From contig OU612066.1 in the NCBI GenBank assembly GCA_914767715.1, positions 11,167,001 to 11,227,000 of the forward strand: a DNA stretch of 60,000 nt. Direction: 5' to 3'. This stretch comes from Membranipora membranacea (Eukaryota > Bryozoa > Gymnolaemata > Cheilostomatida > Membraniporidae). Positions 37,240 to 49,875 of this stretch are shown here, piece after piece; within the stretch, counting starts at the first letter, position 1; each line of letters opens with the position of its first letter. The notes below the pieces were generated by a model. That model was not told where the DNA came from. It did no database searches and saw only the letters and a program-made list of their open reading frames with translations. Both the position numbers and the translations under genes were made by a program.

Positions 37240-38930
37240 AAACTAAGAAGTTCAGGTCAGATTATTTAAAACACCATTTTATGTTTTACTCCCATACATA
37301 TTATCTTATATGCATTTTATCCCAATTGAATTAAATGGTCCGTGTAATTAAATAAATAATCTTATGCTAAACAAATTAATTTTATGCCTGTCGGGTGGAG
37401 GCAATTTGGAAATCATAACCACGTGACTCTTCAGTAGTCACGATTGTGCAGTCAAGGACTGTTTCGAACTTCAAGCACTTGTTGACGGCCTTGTTGGCGC
37501 TTTCTGTATCAGAGCTGAAATGGAATAAGTATCAAAAATCAAGGATATTGTATCATATTGAGGAACCATTTGACAGTCCTGATAAGACAGGAAATGCATC
37601 AGCAGCTGTCAAAAACTGCAATACATATAGAGTGAGGAGTGTGATGATTTAAATAGACTGTGTATTATAATAGCTTTGAATTAAATCTAAGTGCAAAATT
37701 GAGACGTGTGTATAGTGCATTAAATTCAGTGGAGTAGATATACTCTGTGCGTGTATTACATTGTATCAGGAGATCATGGGCATATATTCCGAAAAATCTG
37801 ACCCACCAGACACAACTCGTGCTCGAAAATTTCGCGAACTTATTCACAATATTTGACATTTTTATGGTTTTTCACCCATTAAATCCAATTTATATCCAGA
37901 AATGGGTGTTTTATATGGAAAGAGCATGAAAAACTACCCTTAGAAGATGTTCTAAAAAAAAACACCAAATAGAACCAAAAACGTAAGTAAAAGCCCACTC
38001 GCTCATCAAAGAGTAGACTCGGAGCAGTCCAACTACACCTTGTTGTGTACACGGACCAATCCATTTCTCACAGTAGTTCCCAAATTAGTATCCTAAGACC
38101 TTAATCCACTGACCTAAGGTGGACCCAACTCATCATGTTAACTGTAGGGTCTGGTTGTGTTTTCTCTTGTATAGTTTGTTCACATAAGTTATGCTCTCCT
38201 GTATCTTATTAGATAGTAGAGATCTGAGTGTATCTTTAGAATTGTCGAAGAAAGGTATAACCTTAACCCTCGGACAATTGGGAAGAAAGCTTAGTGTTAG
38301 GTGGGAGAGCAGAGAGGAAACCTGACATAGAGGACTTCCTGCTATAGGTAGTCGCTTTATAATGACAGTGGCTATGTTGCCTAGGGCCCTGTTATTTTTC
38401 ACTGCATATGTCGCAAAACTATGGCTCAAAACAATTGTCAATTTGCATTTGATGATGGAAACAAACCCTTATAAGCGGAGGTCCCAAGGTCTCTCACATA
38501 GCGAATTAGCAGACGGCTGATCAGCATCAAACAATCCACATATCATCTCATCATCTGGATGATACTAAGTTATCAAGTCATAGCAGATAGCAGATTAGGG
38601 TCACCAATATTTGTATACCACCCCAGTAGTGAATGATACTAATTTATCACATAATAGCGGGTTAGGAGATCATGATCTCAAGCCACTAAACCCCCAGAAG
38701 GAGAAGATACAAAGTATATATCACATTACAATATCAGGAGTTATTATACCAGTTATAGAGAGGAGACTGCTCCCACACTGGGAAAATAATCATATAAGAT
38801 TACCATCTCCTGCTCTCATTCCTACGCAGGATATATATAATATTTGAATTGCTGTACATGTATGGTGCACATATTATATAAATATAATAACCGTGCAGTT
38901 GAAATTCTTATTGCAATAAGTGTATGCTTC
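37240..38930. other. Mostly non-coding; weak protein-like ORFs
   Basis: 38133-38441 (-) and 38611-38847 (+) are open for 102 and 78 codons but have no supporting splice sites, paralogues or motifs. 38560-38700 contains a degenerate direct repeat (gatactaatttatca-like). Confidence 0.3.
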
Positions 38931-38940
38931 TCTTTTTGCA

Positions 38941-39016
38941 GTTAATGAGGGATATAAGAACCTGCATCGTGATTTGGACTACACATATACCCCATACCCC
39001 AAATCCTTATTATAGG
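38941..39016 (+). CDS. Candidate terminal exon of an unknown gene
   Basis: A strong acceptor (cttctctttttgcag) is followed by 24 codons of protein-like sequence (NEGYKNLHRDLDYTYTPYPK) ending at a TAG. Upstream exons were not found; 38690-38790 has a compatible protein-like frame (YNIRSYYTSYREET). Low confidence. Confidence 0.25.
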
Positions 39017-39019
39017 TTT

Positions 39020-40085
39020 TTATCGCTAAATATTTGTCCAATTTCTGTATGCTCATCTTAGTCTGAAACATATACATATACATATCAGCCTCGAGTTAAT
39101 AGCAGTCTGTTAGCATTTAGGAGTCCCGGGGGATCAGGGGGGGGGATTGGTTGGCAACATCGAGCTCTACCTCAGACTCGAATTGTATTACATTTGTTGA
39201 GTTAACAACAGACACATAGACTTATCATACTCCCTAGACAAGACTAACTTATGGTGAGGCTTCACTGATAAAAATATGGCTGCACTGCATTGTGTTAGCA
39301 GGCAATACTCTACCACAACCACAGCAACTGGGTAACAAGGTCATTCGGCATGCCTTATGTAGGTTGTTGAACCAGGGAGTACCTGACTAGTTCAAGTAAA
39401 TCAAAGTATGAATTACAAAGGTTGAAAGGAGTATGAAAACAATGCATACTGTGCTGTGTGTCATCATTATATTACATGTGAAAGTCTGGTCTGTTGTGGC
39501 ATTAACAGCTTGTCAGATATAAGAAAAATTTATTTCCAACTTCCAAGCTTGGACTATGATAGGGATGTGAAGCAATGGGGTAAACCCTTTCCATCAACCT
39601 ATGGTAGTGGCCTGCATTGAATAGATGAATGACAATTGACAAAAAGCGCTTGCATAACAGGATAAAATCAGGATAATCATTTTTAATATCTGAACTATGG
39701 GAGATGTGTCCCCTCTGAACAATTTGGCATTTGGCATTTAGCATGTCGCTCCTGATTTCCAAAGAGGGCAGTCAACATTATCAACATTAGCTCAGTCAGG
39801 TTTGCCTGTGAACTTATTTCCATGCTAAAATATATATATTACATATGTTTTCTGGTAGTATTGATAATTCCATGGACTTTTGTGCAGAAGACAAAGTTAA
39901 AAACGATTTCTTTTAAAAGAAAAATGTTAATTGAGTAAATCATAAAAGTATGTGTGAACTACTAAGACACAGGTATAAAAACACAGAGAAAACAGGTAAA
40001 TGAAATTATCGCGATTAAAAATTTATTATTTATTGGAGAAAATGATGAATGAAAATTAAAGTAATAAGAAGTAGAAAGGTTTGTA
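39020..40085. other. Intergenic, no gene seen
   Basis: Short random frames only, with a G-run near 39140. Confidence 0.4.
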
Positions 40086-40089
40086 CACT

Positions 40090-41420
40090 AGAAAAGTGGC
40101 TTGTCGCTAACTTGAAAGATTTGAGATCATGGCACAGATTAAAGTCATTGTTTAATTTGGCACCAAATTTTGCTAGGGCGAACCTGTAATCGTTCTTGGA
40201 TAGCGTCAAACCCTCACTTTTACCAAGCCTTGTATCGCTTTTTAATTTCACAGGCATCTGGCATCAATAATTTGGACCAATTCGAATATCAGTTTAAAAA
40301 ATGTATAAATATGGTATAAAGAATGGTTTCACTTTGTGATAAAATATTGTGCCTTTGCCTTGTCTCAAATTTTGGGCAATTTACATTCATGATTTTTAAA
40401 CATCGGCTCTCGATTCTTAGGATGTCTTTTTAATATATTTGTCAGAGCAATGAAGTAATGGTGAGCAATATTCAATGTTTAGTTTTATTAACCCTGTATC
40501 AGACCGCAACTAAGGATTCATTCAAAAACTTACGATCTCTCTCAAAATTTGGTATAGATTTTTTTAATCTTTTTGACATGGGATTTAAAATTAAGATATT
40601 TATCTGAAATTACTCCTAGGAGTCAGGAGTGGTCTGCTGGTTAAGGGTGCGGACTTGTGATCTGTAAGGTCCAGGTTCAAATCCAGGCGCCGGCAGTCAT
40701 TCTTGATTTGGTACTGGTCCATCATTCATCCTAGCCAGGTTCTTGCTGAACGAGACTAAAAATACCGGAGGTCCACTTTGTGGTTGCACACCCCAAATGC
40801 AGTAAAAAGATCCCTTCTGCCTCTTTGATAAAAAGAGTAGCCGTAAGCTCGGCGGGCAAGGGTATAGGGCGCGGCTTGAGTACCATGGCTCCCAGCACCT
40901 TTACTCTAGAGGGGTCAACCCTTTCCACAATGAAGACTTAGACATACTCCTAAATAGTTTAATTTGTCTGACTGCTTGAAAGACATGCCCTTAATAATTA
41001 GTTTGGGAAGATTTGTGTTATTAGAATTGGAGACAGTCATAACACCTGTCTTTGATGCATTGAGTATTCAATTTATTACAATTGTACCAGTCAGTGAAAT
41101 GAAGTCAGTTAGTGAATGCTCCATATTTTTTAGACAGTTATTGGCGAACAGATAACAAATTTTCTAAAGTAATGTAAGTGGTGAATGGAAAAGTAATGGG
41201 TTAAAAACAGACCCTTGAGGAACCCAAGTAAGAATTAGATTTTTATTATATCAAATACCATTAACCTTCATCGTTTGAGACCTGTTCAATAAATAGTTTT
41301 ATATAAAGGATGCTGACAATGACAATAGTGTAAAGTTGCAAGAGTAATTGGATACTTACAGTGATATGATTTACACAGTCAAAAGGTTTTTTTGATGGCC
41401 AGCGCAGCAGGGGTTAAAAA
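40090..41420 (-). mobile_element. Degenerate CR1/Jockey-type LINE with an inserted SINE
   Basis: Read on the minus strand: a fragment like the RT palm (AIKKTFDCVNHI at about 41400), then VPQGSVFNPLLF (about 41210), then a segment ending DKLNYLGV at about 40955. The SINE interrupts at that point, and the LINE resumes with LNFKSHVKKI. The far end (about 40225-40090) resembles the usual LINE C-terminus (FGAKLNNDFNLCHDLKSFK). There are several stops and frameshifts and no YADD motif. A second copy of 40298-40952 lies at 59355-60000. Confidence 0.65.
40621..40943 (+). mobile_element. tRNA-derived SINE, family A
   Basis: An A-box-like gtggtctgctggttaa and a canonical B box ggttcaaatcc, followed by a conserved body. 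It is flanked by an 8-bp target duplication TACTCCTA at 40611-40618 and 40945-40952. Inserted in the LINE just after YLGV. Full relative at 59669-59982; reversed tail at 27785-27945. Confidence 0.75.
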
Positions 41421-42499
41421 TTTAGAACTATCTTAAGATAGCATATATCTCATTTCATTCACAACTACAATAATGACTGCCAGCAAAACAGAAAACAGCA
41501 AGTCAAGATTTAAGACATTGGTGGTATTAGCACAGAAATCAACGGTACTGAACTGTTTATTTGAGTTCTCATCTGATGGAAAGGTACTGTTTTAAACACA
41601 CCTGTTTATGTGAAGCAGCTGGAAGGGCTGCCAAAAGTTTCTACATCCAAACTGCCTAGGCAAGTATGGTGATGCTTTCAAATCAATGCATGAATAAGAG
41701 ATTATAATTTAATCCTCACCTTCCATTGTGTTCTAAAAAAAGTGTGAGGTGCTGCAACAAATGGTTTTAGCTGGTGCGTAATTAATTGCTTGACAACACT
41801 AAAAACACAAAAGTCAAGATGGAATAATCATTGATCAAATCGCAGCTTAGGGAAAGACTGCCATGTCAGATTACATCAATCACAATCAGCAAAGCTTTCA
41901 GAAATCATAAAAAGGGGTTGCAAAATGCAGCAAAAAATTACCTCAACACAATCCAAATTCAATAGCAGGATATCATTATGTCAGCAGAGGGTGCAGTTTA
42001 CATAATCTCAAGTGGAAAACCAGGCTGGGATTAATTTGGAAAGACATAATCATGTGTGCTCTCTTTTGTTTCCATTTTTTTACCCAATAGGATGACAATA
42101 AGAAAGTCCCGTCTGCCCTTTGGTTTACAAATCCTGGCAAAAAGTGCAGATTTAATATGAGGAAAAAGTTTCATGCGTCAATGACAATCGAGGAACATCT
42201 TTGCTACCTAGGCCAAGGGTTTAATTTGTGATTAACTCTTACCATAATCCCTAAACAAAGGCCTGACATGAATAATCATTGAGATGTTTATAACAGTGCA
42301 TTTGACTTTTTTGTAACAATCCTGTCCAGCGTCCATTGCTCCTTTGAATGTAAGAAAAAAATTATCCATCAATAACCAAATATCATTACTAACTGAGAAA
42401 TTTCATATATTCAGAATGTACTTCAAATTGGAGCAGCGTCCAGTTGTACACTTTGGCTTCATCAGAAAATAAATAAAACTGTTTCTGCGGCAACTCCAA

Positions 42500-42727
42500 A
42501 TGTCGATGCCTTTATCCTTCTTGGGTAATCTCATTTTTATTCACAAAAATCACAAAGTTACAGAACAACAAGTTATAAATTACACAATATACTTTGTTAC
42601 GATATTCTTAACCTCGGATCTGGTTTTCATATTATCCCTTATGGTCAAACAAAGGATGATCAAACTAAAGTTTCTCGGTCTCAAACCGAATTTACAAAGA
42701 ACAAAGCCTATATGGTGGAAATTCTAA
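42500..42727 (+). CDS. Possible small membrane-protein ORF upstream of gene X (arm 2)
   Basis: 75 codons; counterpart of 5325-5567. Keeps KVTEQQVINY, a hydrophobic stretch (YFVTIFLTSDLVFILSLMV) and KPNLQRTK in the same frame. It ends about 100 bp before the gene X start. Could be a conserved small gene or only conserved flank. Confidence 0.25.
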   Translation: MSMPLSFLGNLIFIHKNHKVTEQQVINYTIYFVTIFLTSDLVFILSLMVKQRMIKLKFLGLKPNLQRTKPIWWKF

Positions 42728-42824
42728 TTACCCTTTATACTAAAATATTTACCTGAAAAATAAGAGCCTAATGAATTTAAATAACATTCAAGAAAGTAAC
42801 GCGATAAAGATCACACCATCTACC

Positions 42825-45800
42825 ATGTTTTTTAAGCTGGAACATCTTTTCATTTTAGCAGGTGAGCGCAATGAAACCTTAGATTTGCAATATTGATCAG
42901 CAGTGATTATTCACAGAAAAACCTATCATACATATATACTTTACAGCCCTACATACATACAGCCCCTTTGCTCACTATAATAATGAAATATGTGATATCT
43001 TATTGTTGGTTGGTAGTGGTAGCTGATATCCACTGTGTTTCCATGTAAATTTTCAGCTCGAGCTGACTTGTCACCTCTTGGCTCGCCCTCAAAATATGCA
43101 TCCATTTTGAGCCAAAACTTAAAAAATCAGCCGATGACGGGACTTGAACCTGACCTCCCGATCGGCAGCCTTTGATGAACTGCCGGAGAGGGGGGGGGGG
43201 GGGGTCTTATCTCCATATGAATATCCACCAAATTTGCTCAGATATCCATATCATTAAAAACACAGTGATAGATTTGTGTCTCATCATCAGGGACAGTTGG
43301 TAATTAGTAGTATTAGCCTCAAAAATGCTCCTATACCTATACCCATCCTAGAGCATTATAGCACCATTCCTATAAATATGTCTTTTTTAAGTTTTAGTAA
43401 GTCAATATCATGCTGAAAATTGCTCAACACTCAGATTCTGGACCAAAAGAACCTATGACAAGTTGAAAATCAAAGGATCTTATAATTTTCTCGTAGTCGA
43501 TCCAACATCTAAAGAAATTGTCACCACGGACTATCATGATGAAGGTAAGTTAGTGTCCTAAAGTCAAATCATCGGGAAATTACCAGCCACAGAATCACCC
43601 ACTACAGAAAGTCCAAAGCAATGTTTAGAAGGCAGGTAGTGCTGCAGCGGTTATGCAACATTTTTACACTGACAAAGTTCACCACTTCTGGGTAAAAAAT
43701 ATGCATAATCTTAGCAATTGTCCCCCCTGCTCATCTATTGGGTATTTTTGGCTAATTCTGTACAAACCCGATAAGCTAACATCTCCATACACTTTATTAT
43801 TCAACATTTTAAGTTATCTGAAGTAGATAGAAGTGGTAGCTCATCGGGTCTCACAAATGCGTTAAGATCTATGCCATGAGGTAGCATTGCCCAAGTTTTA
43901 GGTTAAACTTTAAAGGTGCTGGAAAATGAAAAGTAGGGGGTGAAGTAATCACTAGCATTGTATCGCTTCTCGGCCTATTGGCTAAGATCAAAGTGTCATG
44001 GCCAATGGCTGATCAGTGCCTGTTTCAGTTTCTGGCAGCTTGCTGCACACTCACGATTAGGAGGTCCACCATGGCCTTACCTCTAGGATGCATTCTAGTT
44101 TACTAGGATGTATCACACTCTCAGTATGAGGACTCCGGGCAACTTGCGTCCCTCTTTAGGGGCAGCCCACCCTCTGTTTTGTCATAAAGAGGGCATTGTA
44201 TCAGCGTATTGGCTAAGATCAAAGTGTCACTGCCAACGGCTGATAAGTGCCTGTTTCAGTTTCTGGCAGCTTGCTGCACACTCACGATTATGATGTCCAC
44301 CATGGCCTCACCTCTAAGATGTATCACACTCTCAGTATGAGGACTTCGGGCAACTTGCGACCCTCTTTAGGGGCAGCCCACCCTCTGTTTTGTCACAAAC
44401 AGGGCATTGTATCGGCCTTATAGATATATAGTATGCTAACAGCTTCTCAGCCTATTGACTAAGATCAAAGTGTCACTGCTAATGGGCGAATAGTGCCTGT
44501 TTCAGTTTCTGGCAGCTTGCTGCACACTTACGATTAGGAGGTCCTCTATGGCCTCACCTCTAGGATGCATTTTAGTCTTCTAGGATGTATCACTCTCAGT
44601 ACGAAACCTCCGGGCAACTTGCATTCCTCTTTAGGGGCAGCTCACCCTCTGTTTTGTCATAAACACGTCGATGTATTGGCCTTTATTTTCGAAGCATCTT
44701 CTTTCCTATAGATGGAAAACCATGTACAACCTGCAACACAGTCAAATTCTAGAAATTTGATGCTCAAATCACTTTTTAATTTAAAAAATCAATTGGTTAC
44801 TGCCATTGATCAATGAGTGTACTCACTTTGATTTTAGCCACTTATGAGCAGTTTGTGAAGTTTGATTTTTATGAACTGGACGGAGTTGATGCTACGAGAA
44901 GATTCATAATCATAGACACACGTAATTGGAAGCGGGATCAAACTGGCCTATGGGTTACTTTCTCTGAAGGACAATTGACAGCAGATCCATTTGGAAACAG
45001 ACTGATAGCGACGGTATTGTGTAATTCTCATTTTTGCATTAGCTGTTTATGCTAACAAAAGCTTCCCTATCAAACCAAGGAGTAAAGTCTTGTGCTCAAT
45101 TACAGAAGGCGATCTCAAGCTTCTAACGGCTCTTGCAAGGCCTTGCAATGCTCCTGCAAGAGTCCTACCAGTCTTGAGATTTTGGGGTTCAAAATTGCAT
45201 AAGATTTCACTCTAGAGGTCTTGCAGGAGTTGCGCAACAATCTTAGAACTTCTAAGATTGTGGCCAAATCTCCGAGATTTTATCAAAATCTTAGTCCAAC
45301 TAATCCATAAACAGCCAAACTCTCAGCCCTATGGTTCACAATTATTTTTTCTAAGATATCTCATTGCAACTGTTTTGAAACAATCTAGAATTCAAGACTT
45401 GCAAGAGTCTTGAGACTGTTGAGATTTTTGTGGTTCAGAAATGCAGATCTGTTGCAAGACCCAAAATCTTGCAATTTGGCAACAGGCTTTAAAGACTCCT
45501 TGATTAAACTGCATTGCTTTTATATCAGCCTAGGCCTGAAGTGGTGGGTTGTTGGGCTGTCGGCTCAACTGGCAGACAAAATTGAGCCGCATATATACTG
45601 CCCGTGCACAGGGTTTTATGCGCGTCGGAAACGTTTGTTTAACAAATATTTATGCATTTTTCAGCCCAGTTTAAAACATGCAGCCCAAAATGTTTCCATG
45701 TGCGACAACAATGTGTTCGAGCTTATTGGTGAAATATGGAGATTCAAACTTATAAAACATAGTAGTAAGTGCCTTATTAGAACTTGCAGATTATGTTCCA

Positions 45801-46588
45801 CATGTATTGGGTGTTTGGTTTTTAGAGTATCTTTTATCATGATCGTTTTTTTTATCACTTTATTGGCATCTGTATTTAACATTTTTTGTTTCTGAGGATC
45901 TAATGACTGTTTAAGTGGTGGCACAACCTTTTGTTTTGTATTTTGTTATTACTAGCCAGCACTCTCACACAATCAACACTGAATTTATTTGATGCCTTGC
46001 CTAGGATACTATCTTGAGAACTACTGGTCCGATTTTCTTGATTTTTCATTCTAATTGTGGCTTCTCCTTGTTTTCGAAACCTTAATTTTCTTTAATAAAA
46101 TTTCTTATAGTTGTGGTTGCAGTTTAAAAAAATTAAGCCACTTGTCCCCATGCAAGTGAATAGGAGGTGCCAATAACTAGGAGCATCTGGCTCAGGCGCC
46201 TCACAACCAGTTGTTCGTATCAAACCAGGATTTGCAGCGCAAAGTAGTCCCAACAAATTCAGTTTGTGATAATAAATTGGGGTGCAATCCTTGTAACGAA
46301 TTGGCATATGCTTTGCATTTTATTATTATTAGCCAGCTCTCTGCACCAAGCACACAATCAACACTGAACTTTTGTTTACAATTATTAGGAAGTAGTAGAC
46401 TCTGTCACATTGTTAATACTAATTTGTTAACCTGGCAAGTCACTATTAACCAAACATCATGTTTTGACTTTCATTTTGCAGGAGGCAGAGAGAAAAGTGT
46501 AGTCTGTGCTGTTAAAAGTAGAAGAACACTAAAATTAAGGCTAACTGATGTCAAATCCTGTTCTCCACAGATGGAATATAGACTTTAA
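42825..46588 (+). CDS. Gene X, arm 2: small secreted protein paralogue (188 aa)
   Basis: Five exons: 42825-42861, 43398-43544, 44838-45013, 45665-45764 and 46482-46588; phases 1,1,0,1; total 567 nt; uninterrupted. The N-terminus (MFFKLEHLFILAVSQ) is shorter than in arm 1, because the arm-1 start aligns with ATA here and the arm-2 start aligns with ACG there. Conserved blocks with arm 1: ATYEQ, GQLTADP, VSMCDNNVFE, FKLIKHS, REKSVVCAVKSR and LRLTDVKSC. The hydrophobic-strand pattern suggests a beta-trefoil fold (FGF/IL-1/fascin-like), which is inference only. Intron 2 carries the U2-like array and a SINE. Intron 3 (45100-45470) is full of short repeated tcttgcaag-type words. Gene Y follows 315 bp downstream on the same strand. 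Confidence 0.8.
43030..43195 (-). mobile_element. SINE family B, minus strand
   Basis: On the minus strand it has a B-box-like caggttcaagtcc and the family-B body block shared with 7060-7228. It ends in a poly-G/C run at 43188-43204. Located in intron 1 of gene X. Confidence 0.5.
43962..44690 (+). repeat. Three-unit tandem array whose unit begins like U2 snRNA
   Basis: Units of about 235 bp start at about 43962, 44200 and 44438. Unit 1 opens with the canonical U2 5' end (atcgcttctcggcc, then ggctaagatcaaagtgt). It departs before the branch-point-pairing GTAGTA, so it cannot act as U2. The remaining ~200 bp is an unrelated conserved body (ctgtttcagtttctggcagc; ttaggggcagcccaccctct). Unit 2 has lost part of the head. 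This looks like a U2-headed SINE amplified in tandem, inside intron 2 of gene X; it is absent from the arm-1 intron. Confidence 0.75.
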
Positions 46589-48525
46589 GCGATAAAGCTA
46601 TAAAGGTTGATCAAAACTCGCAGACTCTATGTTATATGTGATCATTTAATTGGTGATCCAATAAGAGCACAGTATTCTAGCAACTTTCTAGCTTAGTAAC
46701 AAATTGTGGTTTCTCAATTGACTTTTGCAAAAAAAAAAAAGATATTGGTTTGAAGAGATTAAGTTTATCGATGTAATATAAGAGCAGACGTTCACATTAG
46801 TTCACATTTGGTGTTTTGGCAAAGGCTGAAGGTGTTGTCTCTAGTCTCGATAAAGCTAGATCATTTATCGCAAAGTGAAGAAATTCACAACCTTTACCAG
46901 GATATGGCTCGCTATATGTATGAGGTAAGAACACCCATAGCTTTAATTAGTTTATAAATCGATGCCCAAAATTTTACTCCAATTTCACACCAGTTGTACT
47001 AGGAAATTGAAAACCTTGGTGTAATATCACCAAAACTTGCTTTTACTCTCTGCTAGAGAGAACCAACTTACATTTTCTAATGGGGTGTTTCTAAAATAAG
47101 TCTCAGAAAACTTCCTTTGATTAAGCTTTGTGAAAAAAGGCTATTCAGACAGCAATCTTTGCAGATAAATTTATATCAGGAGCTTTCACTGGTAGACATA
47201 TCAATAAGCTGACCCCAATTATGCAATTGAAGGTTGCTATGATGGGTTTGTAATGATTTAATTGATTTTATTATTAAGTGTAGATTATTTTAAATATTAA
47301 ATTAGAATTTTATATGTTTAAGTTGATGATTGAAACTCTCGATGTTTTGCAGCTATATTAAATTTGACTCATAAATAATAGGAATGAAAACTCTTCACAT
47401 GAGTTGATGTTCAAATCTTCATCGTATTTGTAAAATAAGATTTATCTTGATTCTGCGTTACAGTTGATGATTTTGCTTTGCGTTGAACTTTCTCTCATTG
47501 CTGCGGTGGTCAAAGCTGACTCAATCGCTTACAGGTAAGACATTCTAAAGGGGTCATATAACATTTGATGGAAAATTAAAGTTATCTATTGAAGTTCGAT
47601 TCCGCTCTTGTTTCAAGAATAGCTTCTCTCTGCCCGCGGGCCGGACAAATCTCAGAGCAACTTCAACTTACCCAAGGATTTTAAAAAGTTACCTTACTAC
47701 CCAGAACTTACTTTTATCCCAAAGTCAGACATTTCCAAAAATACAGCCATGCTTTTAAGAACTCCCTTACCTTAACGCTACACACAGGTCAAGTCGTTTT
47801 ATAGCTGGGCAGCTTTTAATGCTGTATTTATGCAAAATAACAATGAAAATATCTAATAGCTCCTATATGTAAAGTTTGAAAACAACATTTGTGATATTTT
47901 GTATGGATTGGATTCTTTCTTGTTTCCCAGGGTTCCTGTATTGGCCAGCATTAAACCGTGATCCAACGCAGCTTTATGTGTTCATATTGTCTTTATTTGC
48001 TGGTAATCCTGTTAACAAGAATTGACAAGGAGTTAACAATCGGTTGAGAAAAACGTTTCTTTTTAGGAAATTATCACAAACTTCAATTCTCATCATGTAA
48101 TGTGAAATTATGACAAATTTGACTATGCAACGATTCTGATAGAAAATGATGATTATTATGATCTTTTCTTAAACAATGAATGAACATAAATGCGGTTGAT
48201 GGTAAAGAAAACCTCACACATTATAATGGGTCCGTTTTGCTTCCAATAATAAATGAGTTATCATATCATAGGTATCGGATCACTACAATGACATGATATA
48301 GGATTTTACGATGAATAATATGTGAATAAACGGAATGACTAAACAAGTCGAGGGCTGCGAAGATAACATTAGTGTAGATTCAAGCTGCAACATTATCATC
48401 TGCCAGAATAGCTGTCAGGTGTACAAATGTGGACCGAGTCGTTATTGGACGAGTTTTCAATCTGCATGATGTGCTCTGTAGACTTACATTCTATTTATAA
48501 AGGAGTGAGTTGATTAATCAGCTGT

Positions 48526-48805
48526 GTTTGAAGAGGAGACTACTCCCAACTTTGTATGTGATACTTCTGGTGAGTCGTCCGTGCTGTCAAACAGTACACC
48601 GTCTGAGAGAGAGTTAGTTGTGGGTTTGAAGAGGAGACTACACCCAACTTTGTTTGTGATACTTCTGGTGAGCCGTCCGTGCTGTCAAACAGTACACCGT
48701 CTGAGAGAGAGTTAGTTGTGGGTCTGAAGAGGAGACTACACCCAACTTTGTATGTGATACTTCTGGTGAGCCGTCCGTGCTGTCAAACAGTACACCGTCT
48801 GAACT
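48526..48805 (+). repeat. 98-bp tandem repeat, three units
   Basis: gaagaggagac recurs at 48530, 48628 and 48726, exactly 98 bp apart, with few differences. A fourth unit lies at 49785-49875 beyond the CR1 insertion. Not a protein repeat, since 98 is not a multiple of three. Inside intron 2 of gene Y. Confidence 0.85.
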
Positions 48806-48833
48806 GGCACATAATAGAATTGCGTTCAATTAA

Positions 48834-49737
48834 TTGTTTGCTCTCAGGATAAGAGTGGCGTGTAAATATTATCATATTAAATACGCTGATGACACCGCCT
48901 TCTATACGTCAGTCACTAACTATAACAATACATCAGCAGTGTCACCAGCAGTTATATCCACTCAAAGATGGGCAGCAGATAATAGCATGCAGCTGAACCC
49001 AGAAAAGACCGAGGTGATGAACTCTAGTCTGAGCCATAAGCATCATTATAAACAAGATGTTGTGGTTGATGATTTATCTTTTTCTCCAAATTCATTCACA
49101 AAATTTTTAGGGGTTTTTATTGATAATAAGTTGTCTTTTAACAAACATGTAGACTCTTTAGTATCAGCTTGTAGCTCAAGATTATTTTTTATGAGGAAAC
49201 TAAAGACAATTGGACTAAACAGTGATGGCTTAAAAGCTTTTTATTTGAGCAACATACGCTCAAAGCTTAGCTATGCTGCTCCGGCCTGGTATTCCTTGCT
49301 AGGCGAACATAACTGGGACAGACTTGAGAAAATACAAAGAGCAGCTCTGAAGATAATTTTTCCAGATTTAGAATGCGATCATAGATTATCAGTCTTAGGC
49401 ATCCCAAAACTCTGTGATTTTCTTTTTGATATCTCTTATTCACATTTTCTGCGTATAGTGAATAATGAGTCACATCCTCTTTTTAGTGAACTACTTTTCA
49501 ACAAGAATTCCAGAACATCCTCTCGAGCTATACAAATTTTTCGGCCAAAACTCTGCAGGACTGAAAGGCGGAGAAAAGGCTTTTTTAATTTTTTCATGAC
49601 CTATCATGACAACGGTCTAGTATATAAATAATTTTTAGTGTGTTGTTTTTACTATGCCATACCATCGCTCGCATTCTGTACCATCTGTCATGATGATTGA
49701 ATGAATACAAATCAAATTAAATCAAATTAAAAAATAT
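48834..49737 (+). mobile_element. 5'-truncated CR1-type LINE, RT C-terminal part
   Basis: An open frame of 265 codons (48834-49631) starts in the RT domain just before the catalytic YADD (IKYADDTAFY). It continues through the typical WAADNSMQLNPEKTEVM and FTKFLGVFIDNKLSFNKHV and the C-terminal domain (LEKIQRAALKIIFPDLECDH). The frame has no stop, so insertion is recent. A 3' UTR follows, with a short repeated tail (aatcaaattaa). 5' truncation is usual for LINEs. The insertion splits the 98-bp array. Confidence 0.85.
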
Positions 49738-49784
49738 TACGATCAGACTGTAATTTGATTTCTGCCGATGAACTTACAGAGAGT

Positions 49785-49875
49785 TAGTTGTGGTTTTGAA
49801 GAGGAGACTACACCCAACTTTGTATGCGATACTTCTGGTGAGCCGTCCCTGCTGTCAAACAGTACATCGTCTGAG
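49785..49875 (+). repeat. Fourth unit of the 98-bp repeat
   Basis: Matches the units at 48526-48805 and resumes at gagagttagttgtgg after the LINE insertion. Confidence 0.8.

Noticed and set aside
38133-38441. 102-codon minus-strand ORF
   Set aside because: No splice sites, paralogue or recognisable motif; kept only as a note.
40621-40700. tRNA gene
   Set aside because: Good A and B boxes but no cloverleaf with paired acceptor stem, and the same sequence recurs with a SINE body at 59669.
43962-44000. Functional U2 snRNA gene
   Set aside because: Similarity stops after about 32 nt; the branch-point-pairing region and all later domains are missing.
45120-45470. Array of cttgcaag words as a structured repeat or CRISPR
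   Set aside because: Words are irregularly spaced and degenerate, with no repeat-spacer pattern; likely an old AT-rich repeat in an intron.
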